NCBI RefSeq assembly: GCF_023898315.1
Contig: NC_064615.1
Location: forward strand, 1,185,149,413-1,185,213,412
Source of the DNA: Schistocerca nitens
Lineage: Eukaryota > Arthropoda > Insecta > Orthoptera > Acrididae
DNA length: 64,000 bases
Direction of reading: 5' to 3'
The notes under the pieces are model-generated. The model saw only the letters and a list, made by a program, of their open reading frames with translations. It was not told the origin of the DNA and made no database searches. How positions within the stretch are numbered: the first letter of the stretch is position 1; each line of letters begins with the position of its first letter. Shown one piece after another: positions 58,660 to 64,000 of this stretch. Both the position numbers and the translations under genes were made by a program.

Positions 58660-59400
58660 TTCTATCATCTACATCTAGATCTACATTTACATCAACATGG
58701 ATACTTTGCAAGCCACTGTAGGGTGCGTGACGGACGGTATGCTGTACCACTACTAATTATTTCCTTTCGTGTTTCACTCACAAATAGAGTGAGTGGAAAA
58801 TGACTGTCGATATGCCTCCATATGATCCCTAATTTCCCGTATCTTATCTTTCTGGTCCTTATGTGCAATTTATGTTGGTGGCAGTAGAATTGTTTGACAG
58901 TCAGCTTCAAATGTCAGCTGTCTATAATTCTCTTAATAGTGTTTCTTGGAAAGGACATCGCCTTCCCTCCAGTGTTTCCCTTTTGAGTTCCCAAAGCATC
59001 ATGTTGTTCAAACCTACCGGTAATAAATATAGCAGTCCGCCTCTGAATTGCTTTGATGTCTTCCTTCAATCTGAGAGTGTACAGACCCCAAACACTTGAG
59101 CAATACCCAATAGGTCGCACCAGTGCCCTATATATGGTCTCCTCTACAGGTGAACCACTCTTTCCTGAAATTCTCCCATTACACCGAAATTGACCATTTG
59201 CCTTCCCTACCGCAGTTTTCACATGCTCATTCCACCTAATATCACTTTGCAACATTATGCCCAGATATTTAAATGACTTCATTGTATCAAGCAAGACACT
59301 AGTAATACTGTATCCGAACATTACATGTTTGTTCTTCGTACTCGACTGCATTAACTTCCATTTTTCCTTATTTAGAGCTGGCTGCCCTTCATTACACCAA
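58660..59400 (-). pseudogene. LINE RT C-terminal end (jockey/CR1-like)
   Basis: The minus strand at 58914-59351 reads SFKYLGIMLQSDIRWNEHVK, TAVGKANGQF, YRALVRPIGYCSSVWGLY and DIKAIQRRTAIFITG, the well-known YLG...W..H...A..KA / LVRPILEY.S.VW / IE.VQRRA..F blocks of LINE RTs. The 3' end near 58668 has a repeated TCTACA (GTAGATG on the coding strand) tail. Several frame breaks; 5'-truncated at about 59400 or slightly beyond. Confidence 0.8.
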
Positions 59401-59712
59401 CTGGAAATATTGTCTCTTGTATGTTTCTACAGTCACTCAACTTTGACACCTTACCATACACCACAGTGTCATTGGCAAACAACCGCTGATTGCTGCCCAC
59501 TGTGTCCGCCAAATCATAGTGAACAACGGAATCGGAAGAAGCCTTAATAACTGATGCAGTGGGAAGTACCCTCTGCCCTACAATTACTGTTGTTGCCAGA
59601 GTAGGGATGTAGGTGTAAATGTAGAACTGTTGTGAACTGAAATTGTTTGTATCAACTGACTGATGTGCAAATCACGTGTTTTAAATTTGAGGAATACCAA
59701 GACCAAGACTGC

Positions 59713-60440
59713 CTAGCAGAGATGCCGAATCACAGATAGACGCAACAAAAGGACTATCAGACAAGTAGCTTTTGACTTGTGGGTGGTGGGGTTAGGAGGC
59801 GGCTGGGGCAGGGATGGGGGGGAGAGTAGGGTACAGGTGGGGAGTGGTAAAGTGCTACTTGGTGAGCATACAGGGATGAGGTGGCAGTCAGAAGGTTAGA
59901 TAGATGGGGGGGAGGCAGTGGGAAAGGAAAGAGAGAAATAAAAATTTTAAAAAACTGTGTAGTTCTGGAGTGGGAACCTGGTGGGTTATGGTAACATAGG
60001 ATATATTGCAGGGAGAGTTCCCACCTGTGCAGTTCATGAAAGCTAGTGTTGGTAGAAAGGATTCAGATGGCACAGACTGTGAAGCAGTCATTAAAATGAA
60101 TAGTGTTGTATTGGGTAGTGTGCTCAGCGACTGGGTGGTCCAGGTTTTCTTCGTCACAGTTTGTTGGTGGCCATTTGTGTGGACAGACAGCTTGTCAGTT
60201 CATATATGAACCAACAGACAAGGGCTCGGGAGCTGGGGTTGTGTAGGGATAGACGAAGGTATCGTGTAGGTTCAGTGAGCAGCGGAGTACCACTGTGGGA
60301 GGAGTGAGAATGATGGTGGGTAGGACATTGCTCATTTCAGGCCATGATGAGAGGTAGTCGATACCTTGGTGGAGAATGTGATTTAGTTGCTCCAATTCTG
60401 GGAGACACTGAGTCAAGAGGGGAATGCTCATCTATGGATC
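59713..60440 (-). pseudogene. Divergent Penelope-like element, endonuclease-end fragment
   Basis: The minus strand at 60195-60431 (LPELEQLNHILHQGIDYLSS, WPEMSNVLPTIILTPPTVVL) aligns with the linker before the GIY-YIG domain of the palindrome copies (GLDQTLNVALQQGYDFLKSC, PEMRSIL). The 59888-60157 part aligns with their C-terminal end. Its 3' end near 59713 has the AGCAGAGATGCCGAATCACA end sequence. The endonuclease core itself is largely lost. Confidence 0.65.
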
Positions 60441-60714
60441 TATGGCCAGATGGTGGAAAGTGGTGGGTGAGTGGAGAGCTCTCCCGTGCATTATCTCCAG
60501 TTACCTACTTCCTCGCATACTCCCACCGTCTGGCCGCAGAGGACCATTTCCCTCGCGATTCGGTGCATCCCAGCACTGTAGCAACTGAATCACATTCTCC
60601 ACCAGGACCTCTTGTTGTGCGTTTAAAGGAGCATTGAACACCTGTAAGAAAAACTGTTTGTGTTGCTCTTTAATTGGAGGTATTATTTACAATTGTAACA
60701 ATATAAGGGAAAGG

Positions 60715-61606
60715 ATAGATAAAGATGACATTTTGAGCTGCAGACAGGCTCAGTGAAAAGACTTTCACACATTTAGCTTTCAGCCAAAGCATGCTTCGGA
60801 AAAGGAAATGTGCACACATTCAGTCTCGCCAGCAAGTGCACCTCGTGCATGCAAGGCTGCCATCTTTGCAGCTCAGACAGGAATACAACTGTCACGTGAA
60901 TGAAATGAGGGGCATCTTATCTGAGATCCATCCCACATCTCCTACTGACTCGCGCAACATCTTACTAGAGCTTTATGCCACTCCTCATCCCCAGCCCTTT
61001 GCCGCAGGGATCATATCCTTGCACATATAGGATTCGCCCTTACTATATATTCTCCTTTCCTGAAAATATCACAGCCTCAACCTATGGTAACCTACTGTTC
61101 CTACACTCTGCACCCAACAGTTTCCACCCTCCTGTCCTGTCACTTCCTCCCTATTCTCACTTCCTCACTCTCATTGTGTGCTGCCCTCTGCCAATGCACC
61201 TACCAGTCTTTCCCATTCCGCATTTGTCTCCTTTTCCACTCCCCTCCCCTCTGCCTCACACCTCTGTCGCACAGCCTCGCGACGCTGCACCTAGTGGGAG
61301 TCTCTTCATGCCTACGTGCATGCTCCGTCAGGCAGTGCTCTTCTCTCCCCACCCGTGCCCTGCTATCCCTTCCACGCCTCTTCCAGATTGCTGCTTTTGT
61401 TCACATGACAGTTGCATTCCAGTCCAAACTGATGGAGATGGCAGATGGGTGTGTGTGAGGTGTGCTCACATGTGTAAATGAATGTGTGTGTTTCCATATC
61501 TGAAGAAGGCTTTGGCTGAAAGCTAAATGAGTCTTTTTGTTGTGCCTGTCTGCAACTCATCATCACATTTATGGTTAGTAGTAATCAATCCTTTTCCTTG
61601 TATGGT
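60715..61606. mobile_element. Foldback of Penelope-type ends with endonuclease-linker remnant
   Basis: Left arm 60715-60902 is the inverse of right arm about 61390-61606: GGAAAGGATAGATAAAGATG against the right-hand end TTTATGGTTAGTAGTAATCA, and CAGACAGGAATACAACTGTC against GACAGTTGCATTCCAGTCCA. The centre holds NEMRGILSEIHPTSPTDS near 60898-60950 (+ strand), like the EMRSIL block of Penelope-like proteins, then pyrimidine-rich sequence. Confidence 0.7.
61500..61521 (+). ncRNA. Hammerhead-like core motif, minimal
   Basis: CTGAAGA, A, a GGC/GCT stem (G-U allowed) with a TTTG loop, then GAAA. The core differs from the CTGATGA consensus at one position that is variable in known hammerheads. Other helices are not defined. 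Confidence 0.35.
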
Positions 61607-62699
61607 TGATATTCCAACCTATGGTTTCTATTGTTTGATTTATAATTGGAATTTGAATGTAATAAGTATTACAAAGCCTTAAAATGTGTATATTCATTTT
61701 GAAATATCCTGCATCAAGCTTTTAATAATAGATAAGCAGCAGCTGTACAGTAAGACTGGGGAAACAACAACTCTTTCCAGATTAGCAGGTTTCTTACTAA
61801 TTATTTAAATTGAATGAGAGTGAAAAACATTATATAATGTAGTGATCATTTTAAGTTTCGGTGATGTCTGTCTCTCATGTTAATGTATTCCTTGTCTCAT
61901 TGCACATCATGGACGTTTCTTCTCCTTAATGGGACCTATGAATGGATGAATTTTTTTGTTGTATTAAGTATTTTGAATTTGTTTTTCACTGATAATTAAT
62001 TAGTGATTTGCATGTTTCCATGGTAGTTTCTAAATAAGCAGTTGGCTGGCCTTACAAAACCCAACAGATCCACTGACATACCAGCCAAGACAACCTCAGC
62101 CTGCTTAAGAGTATATCCAATTGTTTATATTGTTCCATGTATTACATCAGCTATTTCCTAGATGTATTGTATTTTAAAACAATCACTATCTGGTATGTAA
62201 ACCACTAACTTCAGCTACAGTCAATATATCCCAACAATAATACCTTCACAACCAGGATCCATTTATCATTATTTACATATACCATTTGTAGTTCTATTAA
62301 GGCATGAGCCTGTTACAGAAAAGGGAACAAGTGTATGCTTGAGCCTGTTACAAAAAAGGGAACAAGTGTATGCTTAACCACACACACACACACACACACA
62401 CACCACCTGAGTACCCAATACATGTAGACTGTGGGTGCCCCACCTCAAATTTCAGTACTGCATTGCAAATGTGAGTGGATTAATCACAGTGTATTTGTTT
62501 TAGGAAGACTGGAGAAGTTATTACATTTGTAAGGTTAAAAAAAGTGAAAGGCACAGATAATATTTTTGCAGTTTTAGCTGATGTATGTACTGTATCTGTG
62601 TAGGATGTTCAACCATCACAATGATTAGAGATTTATACCTATCATATGTTTTGGCTTTAGATAGTGATTCATTATTATGCCCACTTGAATTGGTTATAA
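61607..62699. other. No gene recognised; short repeats
   Basis: AT-rich. A 35-bp tandem duplication lies at 62305-62374 and a (CA)n run at 62381-62402. No open frame has a known motif. Confidence 0.5.
62305..62374. repeat. 35-bp tandem duplication
   Basis: Units 62305-62339 and 62340-62374 (TGAGCCTGTTACA...) differ at one base. Confidence 0.95.
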
Positions 62700-64000
62700 T
62701 TTAACAAGAACTTCATCGCTTATTTGTTGAAGGATATTCGTGAGTAGATATTCTGTGAAAAGATAAATCTATGGATATTGTCTGGCAATTTAAGCTGTTC
62801 AGTATGACCCCAGCTAATAAACGATATACATCAATGTCTTCCTCAGCAAATTGAAGCTCTCGGATGTGTGGCTGAGTGAGTTCATCAATATGATGCAATG
62901 TTTCAATGAGTGTCAATCCTATTGTCTTCTGGTGAAGTGTTGAAATGTTGTTTCTCAAAACTGGCAAGTTGAGTTAGTCTCCACTTTCCATGCCATATTG
63001 ACAGTTAGTGTGTGCAGTGTATTGTGTCCACAAACAGCTCCCAAGGAGACCTTAGGTGGTAGCCACCACCTCTGATGTTTATGTGGCCATTATTAGTTGT
63101 AATTTCAATGGCTTTCTGTTTTACACTTTTCCCAAAATTCAGTGCCCTTGCACAACACTCTTGCCCACTTAAAATCAACCACGTGTCTGCCTTCCAAGCC
63201 ATGCTCAGTGACCATCACTATTTGTTTCTGCCCCAGGCAGATGTACCTGACATGCTCTTTGAAGCACTGCGGAATTCAGTGCTGTGTGTGCCTGATTCAC
63301 TGCAGTTCCAACAAATTGAATTCTTTTCCATGATTTCCCTAAACCACTTCAGGCAAATGCTGGGATAGTTCCTTTGAAAGGGTATGGCTGATTTCTTTTC
63401 CCATCCCTCCTTCCCTTTTCTAAGCTTGCCCTCTATTTCTAATGCCCTCATTGTCAATGGGACGTTAAACACTAAATTGAATTATGTTGCTGCCAGGCAC
63501 ATGCAGCCCCACTGGATCCTCGGCCAAGCCAGTTACGTCGTGAATATTCTGTGGTGGTTGAAGTATTGTTTTATCGTCATATCCTTGCAATTTTTGCTGT
63601 GTGGAAGAATTGCAAGTCACTTGCCCTTTTCCTGTGTTATTTTGGAGCTACACATTCTATGCATTGCCTTTATAAAATGTGTATCAGAGCCCAGTACACA
63701 AAGTTCTCAAAACAGGGCTGTGTTGGATGGTGGCAGCTAGATGCATGCAAATACAGGCAAGCGAGTGTCAATTTCTTTTACAAAGAGTAGCCTAATAAGC
63801 CATTTTGCTACTTGAACACCAAGATGTCTAGAATTGGGAGACAGCCATTATTGTCCACCTCCATGGTGTATTTTCTTGTGGATGGTATTGATATTTCCAA
63901 GAAATTTGTAGAGAGCTTCCCTGTCATGTTGTCACACGATAAATGTCATCCACATATCCATAGAAGTGATGGAGTTTGAGGTGTGCAGACTCCGTAGCAA
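62700..64000 (-). pseudogene. Penelope-like RT + GIY-YIG, runs off the window
   Basis: The catalytic box GYVDDIYRV lies near 63955-63930 on the minus strand. After a SINE insertion (63335-63478) come GIY-YIG-domain parts FKEHVRYICLGQ, VTEHGLEGRHVVDFKWARVL and AIEITTNNGHINIRGGGYHL (63270 back to 63050), matching the Penelope endonuclease block KEH.R...LGQ...AEH.LE.GH..DF and its NR.GGY.LS end. Many frame changes. It is a different lineage from the palindrome copies. The start is beyond 64000. Confidence 0.78.
63335..63478 (+). repeat. SINE, 5'-truncated
   Basis: Reads TTTCCCTAAACCACTTCAGG, CAAATGCTGGGATAGTTCCT, TTGAAAGGGTATGGCTGATT and ends GGGACGTTAAACACTAAATT, a well-known insect SINE body. 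It belongs to the family of the SINE at 53127 and splits the Penelope-like pseudogene. Confidence 0.85.

Noticed and set aside
58660..64000. STUB1 U-box exons
   Set aside because: I looked for the LCGKISFE and HFDP.TR motifs on the + strand and saw none; the exons are probably outside the window.

Overview
This is a window of a large, transposon-rich arthropod nuclear genome. I infer an orthopteran insect (locust or grasshopper type) because it combines short splice-bounded host exons, a very long intron, AT-rich unique DNA, many mariner, piggyBac, RTE, I/LOA-like and Penelope-like copies, tRNA-derived SINEs and long (CA)n/(TG)n runs. No bacterial, organellar or viral gene organisation is visible. 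The species cannot be fixed from the sequence alone.

The only host gene I can support is STUB1/CHIP, the co-chaperone E3 ubiquitin ligase, on the + strand. Four internal exons have consistent reading phases and canonical GT/AG sites: 20327-20525 and 20612-20739 (TPR region and start of the helical linker), then 49192-49311 and 49423-49479 (coiled-coil region up to the U-box). The N-terminal exon and the U-box exons were not found here. Between exons two and three lies a 28.45 kb intron, and most of the window is intron or flank filled with mobile DNA.

Layout: 1-5452, a dead I/LOA-like non-LTR element. 6970-8408, a Kolobok-like TTAA element with an intact 212-codon ORF. 8494-10407, a mariner carrying a 42-bp triplication and an inserted LINE fragment. 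12235-12450, two tRNA-like repeats head to head. 12710-13125, a mariner fragment. 13312-16280, a decayed piggyBac with an inverted duplication and a 217-bp foldback insertion flanked by a 15-bp duplication. 18060-20122, Penelope-type repeat ends. 20327-20739, STUB1 exons. 21169-22590, a TA-flanked MITE. 26749-42685, a TIR element opened up by nested insertions: two RTE copies head to head (28616-34527, one with an uninterrupted endonuclease/RT frame, the other hit by a mariner at 33058-34396), then two Penelope-like copies head to head (34577-40660), a palindrome of about 6 kb. 42700-45232, a second I/LOA-like element. 45661-45810, a 20-bp minisatellite. 45950-46500, another Penelope-like fragment. 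48243-48775, a foldback rich in microsatellites. 49192-49479, STUB1 exons. 50485-53107, a piggyBac with exact ends. 53127-53400, a SINE. 53900-56400, a DDE transposon remnant next to a mariner. 56749-58232, a second copy of the MITE. 58660-59400, a LINE 3' end. 59713-61606, divergent Penelope-like pieces. 62700-64000, another Penelope-like reverse transcriptase running off the window.

The themes most worth following are repeated head-to-head element pairs, hammerhead-ribozyme-like cores at Penelope-like ends, shared lesions in both arms of the 6-kb palindrome, and two elements (RTE, Kolobok-like) that still keep long uninterrupted frames.
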